Shown here: one piece after another, positions 10,707-22,500 of the stretch
How positions within the stretch are numbered: position 1 is the first letter of the stretch
How the letters are laid out: every line of letters begins with the position of its first letter
From: Cystobasidium ongulense
Lineage: Eukaryota; Basidiomycota; Cystobasidiomycetes; Cystobasidiales; Cystobasidiaceae
Assembly: GCA_022835595.1 (NCBI GenBank)
Contig: BQUP01000012.1
Span: forward strand, 124,001-188,000
DNA length: 64,000 nt
Direction of reading: 5' to 3'
Made by a program: the position numbers and the translations under genes
Notes under the pieces: model-generated
Told to the model about the DNA's origin: nothing
The model's database searches: none
What the model saw: only the letters and a program-made list of their open reading frames with translations

Positions 10707-13700
10707 ATGGCCAGCGCACCTTCTTTCGAGAGATCAAAAGAAAAGCAGCGGGCAGACAGCCCAGTTGGAAAGGCTGAAATGCAGGCGGAAGAAGAATGGA
10801 AGGCCATCCTGAGAACGACGCTACGTCTCCCTGCTGCAAGACAGCCGCTGTCTGTGCTGCTGTTCCTGCTGGACACTCTGGCCTACCTGCGAAGCATGAC
10901 CGACAAAGGCTCGCCTAGGCCCGAGGACAGGCCAGATGCGATTCAGCAGTACCAGGCATATATTGCTGCGATGGTGAGTCAGAATGCCTCAGTGTTGCCT
11001 GCTGTGTCGCGCTGATGCACTTTCATCGCGGGCTTTGTCTCTGCTACGCCTCGATCACGATAGTATGTACCTTCGAACAGTGCATGCACGACATGTCCAA
11101 CAGTTAATCTGCAAACACCACCTTTTGCCATTGGAGTGGATATTCTACCTGCACTAGCATCGCTCTCAGATGGGCAAGCCTTGACGCACCCAGTCGACGT
11201 AGAGGTGGAGAAGACTCTTCAAGTCGCCAGCTTGCAAGCTCTTAGATGGCTCCAGCAGCTCAAAGACAGTCAAGGTCAGCTCGTCATCAAGCAACTACAC
11301 TCTGGCTCAGCCAGGGAAACCATCAAAGCCGAGCAGCCGCTGTCAGCGGGAGGACACGCCACTGAGCCACGTGACCGGAACACGAACCTGGACGCGTCGG
11401 GTGCGGAGAGCGGTTCCGTCAGCAATTCTATCGACTTTAGCAGCCTGCCATCTCCCAACAGACTACTCCAAGCGACCCTTCAGCGAGCTCTGACCGAGGC
11501 ACAGGCCAGTCGGGCATCCACCCCTTCGACTCCTAAGCGTCCCGTCATCAAGGCCTCAGAATTACCTATTGACGTTGGAATTCAACGATGGGCTCTATCA
11601 AGTCTGCTACATCACTACTTGGGAGATGCATTTGGGCAAACCAAGGAAGCAGATGGAGTCACCTCGTATGCTCAGGATGAGCGGCACGACCTGGCAATTC
11701 GCGAGTTGTTCCCAGATCCTCGTCGATTTTCCGTTGCCGATTCCGAACTCTCACCTTCTTCTCCGAGCACCGGTTCAATGGGCCATGCGCAGAATACAAA
11801 CATGTCAGCCATCGCAGAAGCTTTGAAAGGCAATGATAAGATCAAATGGCTTCTAGGAGAGAACGTACATTCTCAAACAGTACGCCGAAGATCACCTTTG
11901 CCTGATATACCTGTAACAAGAAATACGCGCATGGTTGCTCGCTCGCCTACCGCATATCATCCGAGAAGAAGGTTCATGGCAGAACAAGAATGGCTCTCAG
12001 ATGCAGAGGTTCAAGTAGCAGTTTTAAACAGACGGAGATCTTCTTCGGCTATGAGTGAACAACTCTCGCCTCCGCATCGACGTGCGTGGAGTATAGACAG
12101 CGACTTTGCCCATCTGCAAAAGGATGATGACAGTTCTGCATCCGGCAGGATTTATACACGCGCATCATTCGATACCACCTCACCGAGGGAATGGCAAGGG
12201 GGTGTCTCGCTCTCGCGGATCAGTACCTACGATACCTACGATTCTCAAACCAACCTTCTACAGCGCAGGCACGGGACGAGCGAAGCTTCCGAATACCCTT
12301 TGCAGAAAGCGCCAATCTATCAATTTGCAGACCATTCAAGTGAACGAGCCCGACCAACTCCTCACGAGCATGCCTTCCGCGAAGCCTCGCAAGGGAACCG
12401 GCCTTTTATGGATCTCAATCCTCTGCGGTCAGTACCTGGGCCAATGCAATCGCAAACTGCAGTCTCTCTGTCAGCCAGATTACCGCCTACCACCAATAAG
12501 CTTTCGGCCCTAGACAAGCAAAACCTCGTGCGGAAGAATCGCAAGCTCAAAGCTATGTTTGGTACAGAAATAGAAGGTAGACCGCCTTTAGCAGATAGGA
12601 TGGCTGGGGTGAAGGTGCAGCGCTCTGAGACCCGTGTGACGGATGCTTTGCGTGAGTGTATACTGTATATCTGGTTTGAGCGGGCCGGATGCTGATGTCT
12701 GACTTACCTTAGAATCGCCAGCTTTGACAAAGCCGCGGGAAATTGAATTTTCTGCAGACTTACACCGTGTTGGCCGGGCAGCCTCTGCTGAAATGACACG
12801 CTCTTCATCCGCTCCGACCAACTATCCTATGCAAGGCAGTCATTTGACTAGATCAGTCAGTATCGGATCTTCCACATATTCGAGAGCGCGCAGAAATAGC
12901 AATACAAGCTATCGCATCGACATGTCGCAGCTGTCCCCTATAGCTGCATCCTTCGTGAGCAGCGACGATGGATCAGCTACTAGCCCCATGGCGATCGTAG
13001 ACAGAGCTACTTGGACAGAAGCCGATGGCGTGCGAGAAGCGCGCAGACGGAAGTTGATGAAGATACATGCATTCCTAGGCGAACGAGTTCCTCCTTCAGC
13101 TCTTTCTGATGTAGCTGGCGTAATATCACGGCCTTCGACGAACGCCCGTGGACTGCCAATGTTCTCCAAAGCCTCGAATAAGCTACAACGGCGCTTGACC
13201 AAGGGTAAACGCATTAGCATGTCGCTAAGTGATCGCGAAGATGAAAGTCGTAGAACACGAAATAGACATGCACATTCCGTTTCAGTACAGTACGGTAGCA
13301 CATCTATGGACGAGCGGTCGCGGAGCAACTCCCAGAATTCCGATACGAACGTCGATTACCCACGCCTAAATGTAGCCGCATGGGTAGCGAATAGACAGCC
13401 ATCATCAACTCTGGCTAGAGGGGATGGTGGTTTGCCAGACGAGGCAGCTCTTGGGGACATCGGGAAAGCGGCTGAGCCTGTCATTCTCGCCGTGCGGCGA
13501 GCCAGGAAGCTTGAGAAAGTAGGCGGTATGTCCCTCAATGTATGCACAGGTACTAATCTATCCTGTTTCCAGGTCTTCGGGTCGCTACCTCCTGCACAAT
13601 TATACGCAAGAACGAATAGATGGGTGCCACGGTCCAACGAAGACATCTTGCCAGACAACCTTTCCTTGCGATCTAGAGCTTCAGTAGGCTCTATTCAGCG

Positions 13701-14493
13701 AGCTCGCTTAGCCTCTATTCGCTTCATCGCAGAAAGCGAAGATCCTGAGCTGGTGGAAGATTTCGCCAAAGTGGTCCTATCTGAAGAAAGTGATGCTTCT
13801 GATGTCGAGAGCAAAGAGGACGGCCCTGTGTCTGTCGATGGCGATGTTGAGTCAAGACGGAGAGAAACCATTGGAGTGAAAGACAATGCGGTGGCTGCAG
13901 AACATTCCGATGGTAATCAGGGGGACGACGAAGAGCTTCTGGGCGTAGATCAAGACAAGGTCCGTCAGGAGAGAGGCCGGAGCTTCGAATCAGTAGCCCG
14001 CTCTTCGCTGGACACAAGCTCAAGTCATGCTCCATGCTCCCGTGTAGCAAACGATCTGCAAAACCGACTTGCCTTGTTCGGTTCAAGTCCAAACAGTCCA
14101 CGGTCCAGTATGAATCTGTTCAATCAACGCTACGACAAGTCGAAAGGCCGCAAGGCACGGGATAGTGTTTTATCTGCGGTGACGGCGCATTCAAGCGCTG
14201 GCTCCGCATATGCTGTTGATGGCTATGGCCGACCACAAAGTTCTCAATCTCGAGCGAGTCATGCCACGTCTGCAGGAGCCGGCACTTCGCGGTCGTCGAT
14301 GGACAGCGTCCGTATTCAATTTAAAAGAGCACATAAGCTGGCAACGGTCTTTGGCACCACACGCGGAGAAGTCTTCAATCGCGTGCTTGACGATATAGAA
14401 GCTGATATTGCAGAGGCGGGTGAGGAAGAGATGGACGAAGAGGAGAGGAAAGAAATCATAGAGAGCGTTGCCGCTTTGCGTGCTTCTTTGTAG
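10707..14493 (+). CDS. Large protein with four copies of a KLxxxFG motif, function unknown
   Basis: Four exons (10707-10973, 11064-12651, 12713-13518, 13573-14493) give 1193 residues. The protein is mostly Ser/Arg/Glu-rich and disordered. A short motif recurs: RKLKAMFG near residue 583, RKLMKIHAFLGERVPP near 730, RKLEKVFGSLPP near 881 and HKLATVFG near 1137. The shared core is (R/H)KLxxxFG, often followed by PP and a Leu. Similar RR.K..K..R.LGE.VPP stretches occur, from memory, in uncharacterised fungal proteins, so these may be short docking elements. The N-terminal 90 residues form a probable helix (LPAARQPLSVLLFLLDTLAYLRSM). The last intron is 54 bp, a multiple of three, and removing it is what creates the third motif. 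Confidence 0.75.
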
Positions 14494-14655
14494 CTTTATC
14501 AGCGTGCTATGAGATTACTTTATAGTTGCTTTGCGAAATGCGTGGTCTATGAAGTCAACTCGGTCTCAAACACGCTTGTACTTGATTGGACTTTAGCCTT
14601 GCATTGGTTACGAGACAATTAAGTAAAGTTCGCGTTATTACATTACAGTAACAGA

Positions 14656-15776
14656 TCATAACTTCACTTGAATAGCCCCTTCAATCGCGCGAGGTTCCAC
14701 TCCAATATCCGACAAACATTGTACGTATCGCTGAAGGTCGTATCTCTTCAAGTATTTGAGTATCTTGGCACGGTCCATCACAAGTCGTGTGATATGACGT
14801 TTTGAATGGATATCTCGCGGCATCAGTTGGAGATGGTCTGCCATGTTGTGTATGCGCATCGTGAGGAGTGCAGCTTTAGTAGGGAGAGGGCAAAGGGATG
14901 ACAATTAGTGACGCCAGCTTCGAGAATAAGCTAAGCTTCTGATTCGTGCTCACCTTGTACCTCACATCTTCCGGATCCCTCGCCTTGTCCAAACCTTCTA
15001 ATGATCCTTCGAGTATTCTCAAACCTGATACCTCTAGCATTTGCATTGGCGAGATCTAAGATACGCCGCGTAATTTCGGCCTTGTGCTGTTCAAGCTGCT
15101 CAATAGCAGGCGAGTCTGTTTCTTTCTGTGTAGGTGAATTGTTGACCGTTTGGAGTGTCTTGTTTGCTTCTGGAAGAGATTCCAACAGTAGTTTTCCATC
15201 TTCGGCTGTCATTGCGAAATTGAAATATGGTTGAGTCGAGGCCGAGGATGAGGATGATTGTGAGGCAGAAGGTGGTTTGGCGATGAGATCGTCACTCGTG
15301 ATACCTTTCGGTCCTAGCACTTCATCTTTCGGGTTCGGCAAGCTTTCCAGCATGCCTTTGAGGCCAGCTTTGCCCTCGTAGACTTCTTCAGAATAAATGA
15401 GGATCTTTCGCAGCTCGCTCTCGTACCAGAGGTTCTGATTGTTAGGACCATAGCCTCGAATAGTGTCAGGTGCAGTTGCGCGCAGCTGCTCTTGTGCTTC
15501 ATGCCTGCGTGCTAGATTGGCCTTTTTGCGCAGGCGAGCGACCATCTTTCGCTTCTTTTCGTGGGTGACGGCGGAAGAGTGGAAGGATGATGACGGTCCG
15601 GATGGGAGCACAAGTGCGGTGCTTGTTGATGCTAGCGAACATTGGTAGCGATTCAGCTTCTCACCTTGGTAGCTTGCCAGACCCGTTCTGCATTGCTCAC
15701 CTCTGCAGCACGCCGTGGTCAGAGGGCTGCCGCCGCCGCCCAGCGACAGCAGTGCGAACGACCGTCTCAAAGCCAT
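14656..15776 (-). CDS. MRPS28: Mitochondrial small-subunit ribosomal protein uS15m
   Basis: Two exons (15776-14954 and 14873-14656) give 346 residues. The C-terminal half is uS15: GSGRCEVQAALLTMRIHNM matches the family pattern (D)TGSxEVQAALLTxRI. It is followed by LQLMPRDIHSKRHITRLVMDRAKILKYLKRYD, read here as separate conserved blocks KD..S+R.L..LV..R...L.YL...D. The splice junction falls inside EVQ|AALLT, which fixes it. The N-terminus is long and basic, with a plausible mitochondrial presequence (MALRRSFALLSLGGG). Bacterial S15 is only about 90 residues; long N-terminal extensions are usual in fungal mitoribosomal versions. The protein binds 12S/15S-type rRNA in the mitoribosome. The gene diverges from NOP6. 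Confidence 0.92.
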
Positions 15777-15919
15777 TGCCGACTGTCAATCGGTGACAGA
15801 CTTGACAGTGTTGATCTGGGTGGTCGTGTCGAGAGATGCTGCCATTGCCCTGCACATCTCTTTCGCAGCTCTGCCGTGGTTCGATCGACTCGCACTCTCC
15901 CAAATTTCAGCCAGAAGCA
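15777..15919. promoter_or_regulatory. Compact bidirectional promoter between uS15m and NOP6
   Basis: Only 143 bp separate the two divergent start codons, so both genes must be driven from shared sequence. An in-frame ATG at 15836 could extend NOP6 upstream by 28 residues if transcription starts early enough. Confidence 0.6.
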
Positions 15920-16973
15920 ATGGCGATGGAGACGAAGCTCACGAAGAAGCAGCAGAAGGCCCTCAAGCACAGGTCGCGCGATGGCAAGGGCAAGGGAAAA
16001 ACTGGCGAGGAAGAGCCAGGTGCGTTCCCCGAGGCCGAGGACTTGGACGACGACGGCACCGCTGCTGCAGCCGCGAAACTTGCAAAGAGCATAGCGAAGA
16101 AAGAGAAGAAGGCCAAGAAGGCGACAGTCGACGATGGCTTGCCGTATAGTCCGTTGGATGCACCGTCTACCTCGTCCTCCAAGCCGAAAGACGCCTCTGC
16201 AGGCAAGAAGCGCAAACGTGAAGAAGCTGGTGGCGAAGACGCTGCTGCAAATGCTGAAAACAAGGCTACAGCTGTGCCGAAGAAGGCAAAGAAGGCAAAG
16301 ACCGCTGAAAGCAAAACCAGATATATTGTCTTTGTCGGTGAGTAGCGGACGTGACTTTGTCGACTCGATGACTCTACTCACTCTTTTCATGTTTGACAGG
16401 CAATCTGCCATACAAGGTGGAGGTTGACGATATCATAAAGCATTTCGAGGAGGCGTGTAGTAAGCACGCTTACATCCCAAGAGCTAACTTTCTAGTCACT
16501 GACACGTCAACCATGATTTGTTTGTAATCGCAGGCGAGAAACCCTCAGTCCGCCTACTGACTTCCAAAGCTGGTGGAACGAGCAAGAACCCTGCCATTGC
16601 GGCCAAGACAAAAGGATGTGCATTCGTCGAGTTCAAGTCCTCATCAGCAGTGCAAGCAGCTCTTCATCTACATCAAAGCATGTTCGTATCCTCCACATCC
16701 TCAGCAAAACGCAAAATCAATGTGGAATTGACCGCAGGAGGAGGAGGTAATTCTGATACTCGCAAGCAAAAGCTAGCTGCGTTGAAAGAGCGTCTGGAGA
16801 AACAAAGAGACAATCACAAGACAGAACCTGATATTGCTAGGGAAGAAAAGGAAGAACAGGATAAGGCTACAAGGGCAGAATGGAAGCGAAATGAAGCTGC
16901 TCAGGAGAAGGCGAAGAAAGCTAATAGAGCACCCAAGTTCATTTCTGGCTCAAATTCGACAAAGTTGGGTTAG
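15920..16973 (+). CDS. NOP6: Nucleolar RRM protein NOP6, small-subunit biogenesis
   Basis: Three exons (15920-16337, 16400-16459, 16534-16973) give 305 residues. The protein begins METKLTKKQQKALKHR after MA, the Lys-rich nucleolar N-terminus seen in yeast Nop6. Acidic and KKAKKAK-type basic stretches follow. A single RRM contains RYIVFVGNLPYKVEVDDI (RNP2-like) and KGCAFVEF (RNP1-like), both interrupted or flanked by introns. After the RRM comes KINVELTAGGGGNS, nearly the same as the KINVELT.GGGGNS block that marks Nop6. A charged coiled-coil tail closes the protein. Nop6 binds 5'ETS/18S pre-rRNA regions in early 40S assembly. The alternative upstream ATG at 15836 is in frame. Confidence 0.9.
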
Positions 16974-17361
16974 CTTGTTATGCTTTACAAATGCAGCTGT
17001 GTTGTACATTATGGGCATGACAGGATCATTAAGAGCCGTTCTTGTTGTTGTAGGAGACATATTCTGCCTGCGACAACGCTTGGTAGACGTTAAATCATCT
17101 GATTCATTGCCAGTAATCGATTCTTAAAAGGAAAGTGGGTGAATTGAGGGTACATATACGACTCATTCGTTGTTTGAAGGAGGGACAATAGGGATATTAA
17201 GGATATTAAGGATACAGGTAGGACACGGTTTGCCCACGATTAACAGAACGTAACAATCTGCCAGAACATGGCAATAAGACTCTAGTCTCCCCTCTTCTAT
17301 TTTGAAAATCAAGTCCGAACATTTACAACAGCCTTGCGTAGCATCATAAGGAAGTATTCCT
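16974..17361. other. Convergent 3' region
   Basis: 388 bp between the stops of NOP6 (+) and the lipase-like gene (-). It is AT-rich and must hold both polyadenylation regions. The minus-strand stop overlaps an AATAAA. No coding frame supported. Confidence 0.45.
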
Positions 17362-18832
17362 TTATTCGTGCACACGGTTGTCTGGGAAACGTTCGATGTA
17401 TTCGCGTAGAGGAGGTTCGACGGAGACGGTCACGTTGTAGCGTTCTGGGTGGTTGATGCGGTCGCTAAGTTCAATCGAGGGTCAGCAAGATCAAGACTAT
17501 ACGGATGAGTTTGTGGCAGCTTACAAAGATGACCTGGTCGCGTTTTGAATGTTCTCAACGTCAAGCACAGTCAAACGCGGCGCCTGTGGTCCATCGAATT
17601 AGCAAATTACATTTCAGTGTCTGGATGTTTCCAGACTCACAATGGCATCTTGTTCGCAGCTGATCAGTCCATTTGCAACAGCTCTCGCAACATTGACAGG
17701 ACTGGCAAAGCGCGTTGGTGAGTCGAGAGCAAGCTTGACGACCTGGTATGTAAAGTTGCTGTAAAGCTGTTGACCGTGCGAGACAGTGAGGTTGGGGCAG
17801 TGTTCTTGGATGAGGATGTTGCCTGTCCTCAAACCGCCGATCCAAGATGTAGAGCCTTCCATTGTGTTGTTAGCTTCAGGCTGGACAAGCTTGTCGGTCG
17901 TGTCGAAGATGGAAGTTGTGGGAAGCCAGTTGTAGTTACCACCCTTGGCAGCGAATGCGGCTAGGAACTCGGAAGTTGGCTCTTGTTGAAGTAGCGCAGG
18001 GGCTGTCTCATTTCTGAGTGCTCCAGCAGCCATGATACCTAGAAGACGCGGGATCATCAGTCTCTCAATCTTCGTTGAAATGGAGTCAAATGGTGCTCAC
18101 CTTCGGTGGTGCCTCGGAAATCTGCGCCTAGAGGGAAGAAGTGTGACACCTTTCTGCGTGCAGAAGGCCAGAAAGTGAAGACCCATTGTGCTACAAGGCA
18201 CGCAACGGGCGTGAGCTGATACGTTTTATCAAGGTAGGCTCGTCTATTTCGGCGACTTACAGATAAGGGCACCTTGGTCAAGGCCGAGTACGGGGAACGG
18301 GCGGCAGTAGCCAGAATGGAGAATCTCGATGGCATTGGCGACGTATTCGGCGTTCGTTTGGGTGTCGTTGAGTGCATATGGCTGTATGAGATGTAAGAAG
18401 TCCGAGTCAGGCAAAGACGATAAATTTCCTGACTGAATGGGAAACTTACTGGAGGAGAAACATAGCAGACATCGTAGCCTAGACCACCATTCTTGCCTAA
18501 CAGCTTGACGTAGCCGTGCTCGAATGCTCTGCTGCTGTTGTACCCGGCTGAGAATGAGGCAGGGAGAAATCAGTCGCGTCCTGAGAAATCAGGTACGAGG
18601 CAGGTACAGGTGCAAAACGCCACTCACTACCGGGAACGAGGAGGAACGGGCTCTTGACATTTTCGATACCGCCAATGCATGTCAATTGTGCGGTCAGGTT
18701 CTGCTGGTCGATAGTGTATGGTGCATCGGCAAGCTGACGTTTGGCGATGGAGGAGACCGGGCAGAGCTCGGCTGAAACGAATGAAGAAACGTATAGGGAG
18801 AAAGCGGCGAAGATAGCGACTGATTTGAACAT
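17362..18832 (-). CDS. Secreted CalB-family lipase-like protein with Asp at the nucleophile position
   Basis: Seven exons (18832-18631, 18547-18450, 18381-18261, 18190-18101, 18038-17641, 17583-17525, 17464-17362) give 356 residues. A signal peptide (MFKSVAIFAAFSLYVSSFVSA) is followed by a KR Kex2-like site. The body aligns by eye with Candida antarctica lipase B (CalB): LLVP..., YDVCYVSPP, YALNDTQTNAEYVANAI, SQWVFTFWPSARRKV, ADFRGT, PTTSIFDTTDKLVQP and VSHGQ. Two of CalB's disulfide pairs are retained. The nucleophile elbow reads VLGLDQGAL, where CalB has VLTWSQGGL, so Ser is Asp135. The other triad residues, Asp219 and His258, are kept. The protein may be a non-hydrolytic relative or use different chemistry. 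Confidence 0.88.
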
Positions 18833-19524
18833 CTTGACGGCAATGGTTAAGAAGATTTGGTTGACTGTAGAAGCTTCTAATGCTCTTGTGTAGATCGATG
18901 GGAGCTTGGTTTCGTAAAAAGAATTGTGGGAACTGGGTTGAAATCTGATCAAATAGAAGATAGTAAAAGTGCTGACGGAAGTGGAGGCTGGGCCAGTAGT
19001 AGTCGGTAGAGAAAGTGGGTGTTCAAGAGAACGTGAAGACTCTTCCAAGAAGAGGTGGTTTGTATCGTAGGAGTCGTTCGTACTGAGTGCAAGCTTTGGT
19101 TGAAGAGAGAGCAAGGGAAGTGCCGCCAAATCTGCGCCTGCATCTTCGGTGATGCTTGACTGCTCTGTTCTTACACTTGTCGCAGTCTGTCCGCACCGCA
19201 CCGCGTCGTCTTCCATTTTTCCCTATCTTCACATGTTCGAATTATCAGGCTTCATGGGCCACTTTGCGCGTCCCACATACCAGCCGCGATCGAGCTAGCA
19301 TGCCTCAACTTTATCTCTGGGAAGCGCGTCAAACAGGCCGACGAGCTTCTGGTTGCTACTACTTTAAATAAACGCGTGGCTGTCAGATGTAGTCAGGCAG
19401 TCTCACCCTTCTCAACCCCGTAAGGCTCTGACGGTTCCTTCTGGTTGTAATCTGGGGCGGCGTGTATGGCCTGAATTGACGGCGCGTACCGGCACTGACA
19501 GATTCGCTTCACTCGCCATTCGTT
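18833..19524. other. Upstream region of the lipase-like gene and 3' flank of the helicase gene
   Basis: 692 bp with no supported coding frame. Contains an AT-rich TTTAAATAAA at 19363-19372. Confidence 0.4.
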
Positions 19525-22500
19525 CTATGCTACAGACGCAGGGGCTACACCTTGCCTGACTACGTTTATTGCTACAGCTGGTCTCTCTTTCCGCTTTTGC
19601 TCTTTCATCTGCTCGGTCTCAGTCGACGAAATAGCCTGTATGAGCATTTGAAACCACTTGAGATCCTTCGCCGACCATGGTCGGGAAGGGGCGTCGAGTC
19701 TCGACAGCCAGATATCGTTGAAGTGGTCTCGGAGGAGATCTATAGCTAGACCCGATTTTCGCTCCACATGCCGCCGAATCTTGCGGTCGAGCGAAGCCGA
19801 GTGGGCGTAATGCTGCAATGCATCGACTTCAACACAAGCACTGTGAAGCGATCATTTTCTTCACTCACCTTGACATCTACATCCCCGCACAGCAGTAAGA
19901 CTGATTTCTCGTCCACCACCCCATTCTCCCAAACGTATAGTTTCTTGGACTGTTGTATGTTGAAATATGTCAAAAAGCTGGCGTTCCCAAGATCAGGTCT
20001 CCTGCCGTGTACGAAGTTCGAACTTGAAGGATGAATTGCAACAGGTGCGTTGTTGGTTAACGTCTTCCAGACATTGCCGGCATCACGATAGACAAGCTTA
20101 GGGTGCATCGCTGCCGCCACGCACGCCATGATGACGCCCGAGTCGCCAGAGTACCGGCTCAAGCTAGGCTCCAATTGGACGAACCGCACCCTTGGTCCTT
20201 TTGCGAACCGGCTAGTCGTATTATTCGGCGAGATGAAGCCTGCTTCCACCAAGTTCGACAGGTACTGTGCTTTCAATTCCTCGATTTGAGTCAAGGTCTG
20301 CATGTAGGATTATCCATTCAGCCAGGCTATTTGCCTCTCTTGTTGTGAACGTTGAGTAACTTACGACATGTGACAAGAAGTGTTTCCGAGTAAACGAGTA
20401 GAATGTACCATTTTCGCAGTTTGACCTCCACATGCAATAAGCGCGATACATGACCAAGAAGTCACTGTGCTCATCGGGTTGGCGGAAAGATCGTTTGATA
20501 GTGTCTGCTTCCATTTCTCGTCCGAAAGGTGTGACAAAGAAGCTTTTGGAGTTCAGTGTTGCCTGGAAAGTATGGATCAGGATATAGTTCGTTTTCAGAG
20601 AAGGCTTTGCTCACAGCTATTGTCAGAGCGGAATCTAGGCATCCGAATAAAGTGGCGAGTAAACAGAATTTGGCCGTGTATACATCCCTGTAAAAAGTCT
20701 CAGCACCACGTGCAACTACATGTAGCATGCATACTTACAGCGGAAGCTTGACAAGATGCTTGCCCAATTGGGTAATTTCCTCTGTTGTAGTCAAAGCTTT
20801 GATGTCGATCAGACTCGAGACAGCTCTTTGAATATTGGCAGTCAGAGGCGGATCAAGCGCTCTTTGTAACACATCGTCAATTGAACCTGTAAACTTCAAG
20901 ATTTTGATGCGCAATGCGAGATCCGCCAGGGAAAGGCGAAGGATTTCAGGTATCGGGTGTTCCGCCAGGGAGGTATCGAAGCGGGCCTTCGTGAACATAT
21001 GAAAGCAAATGCCTTCTTGCACTCGACCAGCGCGTCCACGACGTTGCAGAGCGTTCGACCGCGCGATCCAGCATTCTACCAGCTTGGAGATCTGTCTTTT
21101 CTCATCGAAACGCATCTCTTTATGCCTGCCAGAATCGATGACTGCAGTAATATCGGGAATGGTAACACCTGTTTCTGCGATATTCGTTGATACAACAATC
21201 TTCCTGACGCCAGATGGAGGAATCTAGACATGGCAAGACGACGACGGTATCAGCTCTGAGATTAGCGAGTGAGGACAATAAGTCATAGGACGAACCTCGA
21301 AGACTTTGGCCTGCTGCTCATTCGATATGGACGAGTGAAGCGGGAAGATCTGGAAGTCATTGGCTCCAAATATAGGATGCCCTTCCAATAGATCACAAAG
21401 AGATCGAATAGAGTCCAAAGAAGGCAAGAAAACTAAGATAGCCTTCGAATATGGCTGCATTTCTGGTTTACCAAAGCAGATAGTTTCGAGCAGCGCCAGG
21501 AGTAGATCGAAATTGATCAACTGCTCGTTCATCACTTTCAATGTAGATTGGGTCTGTTTAGAATAGCCGGACCGGATTACAGAATGTTCGTCTTCATCAT
21601 CCTCGTCTTGCGCAGGTGCATCGTCCTGATATTTGATGCGGTTACCTTTTACTTTTTTGCAAATCTCAGCATCTCTCGAATATAGGGATAATGGAGGACT
21701 CACGAGAGCGTCGATCCACGTAAGGCGAATCTGAATCCATCTCCAATCGATAGTTGCTAAGCTCGACGGCATCCTCCAGGAAATACGGCGTTACTGGGAA
21801 AGTTCGGCCTGGGACTTGAATGACCGGCGTAGTTGGCCCCATATACGAGGCAATCTGAAACGAGAAAAGCGTCAGAGAATTGATCAAATTGCGCCCGCGT
21901 AATAGCATACCTTTTCAGCATCTACGGTCGCGCTCATCAAGATGACGCGGAGGTCTTTGCGGCGAGCAAGGAGAGATTTGAGGATGATAAGCAGAAAGTC
22001 AGAGTCGATGCTCCGCTCGTGGACCTGGTGAACAGTATTAGCCAAAGCGAAAAGCTAGGTGAGCTGAAAAGCCTACTTCATCAATAATGACATGGGTGAC
22101 TTCCCGCAACTCGGTGTCGCCCTCCAGCATGCGTAACACAATGCCCTGCAATAGATTTAGGATTAGCTGAAAGTGATAATTCTCCTTGGTAGTAACTCAC
22201 GGTTGTGGCATATGTCAGCCGAGTAGCGCTCGCAACTCTGCTCTCTAATCGGATATTGTAACCGATTAGGGAGCGATTGGTACCGAGCGCGCCCGGAGCT
22301 TCACCCAACTCTTGCGATACGCGCTGAGCTAGTGAGATAGCGGATATACGTCTTGGCTCTGTGCAAAATATTTTCGCATGCCGCCCGTTCGCGAGCTCAT
22401 GCTCTAGTATCATGGTAGGTGTTTGCGTAGATTTACCACTGCACTCAAAGGTCAGCCACCTCCCTTTTGAAAAAATGAGTGTAGTGGGCTTACCACCCGG

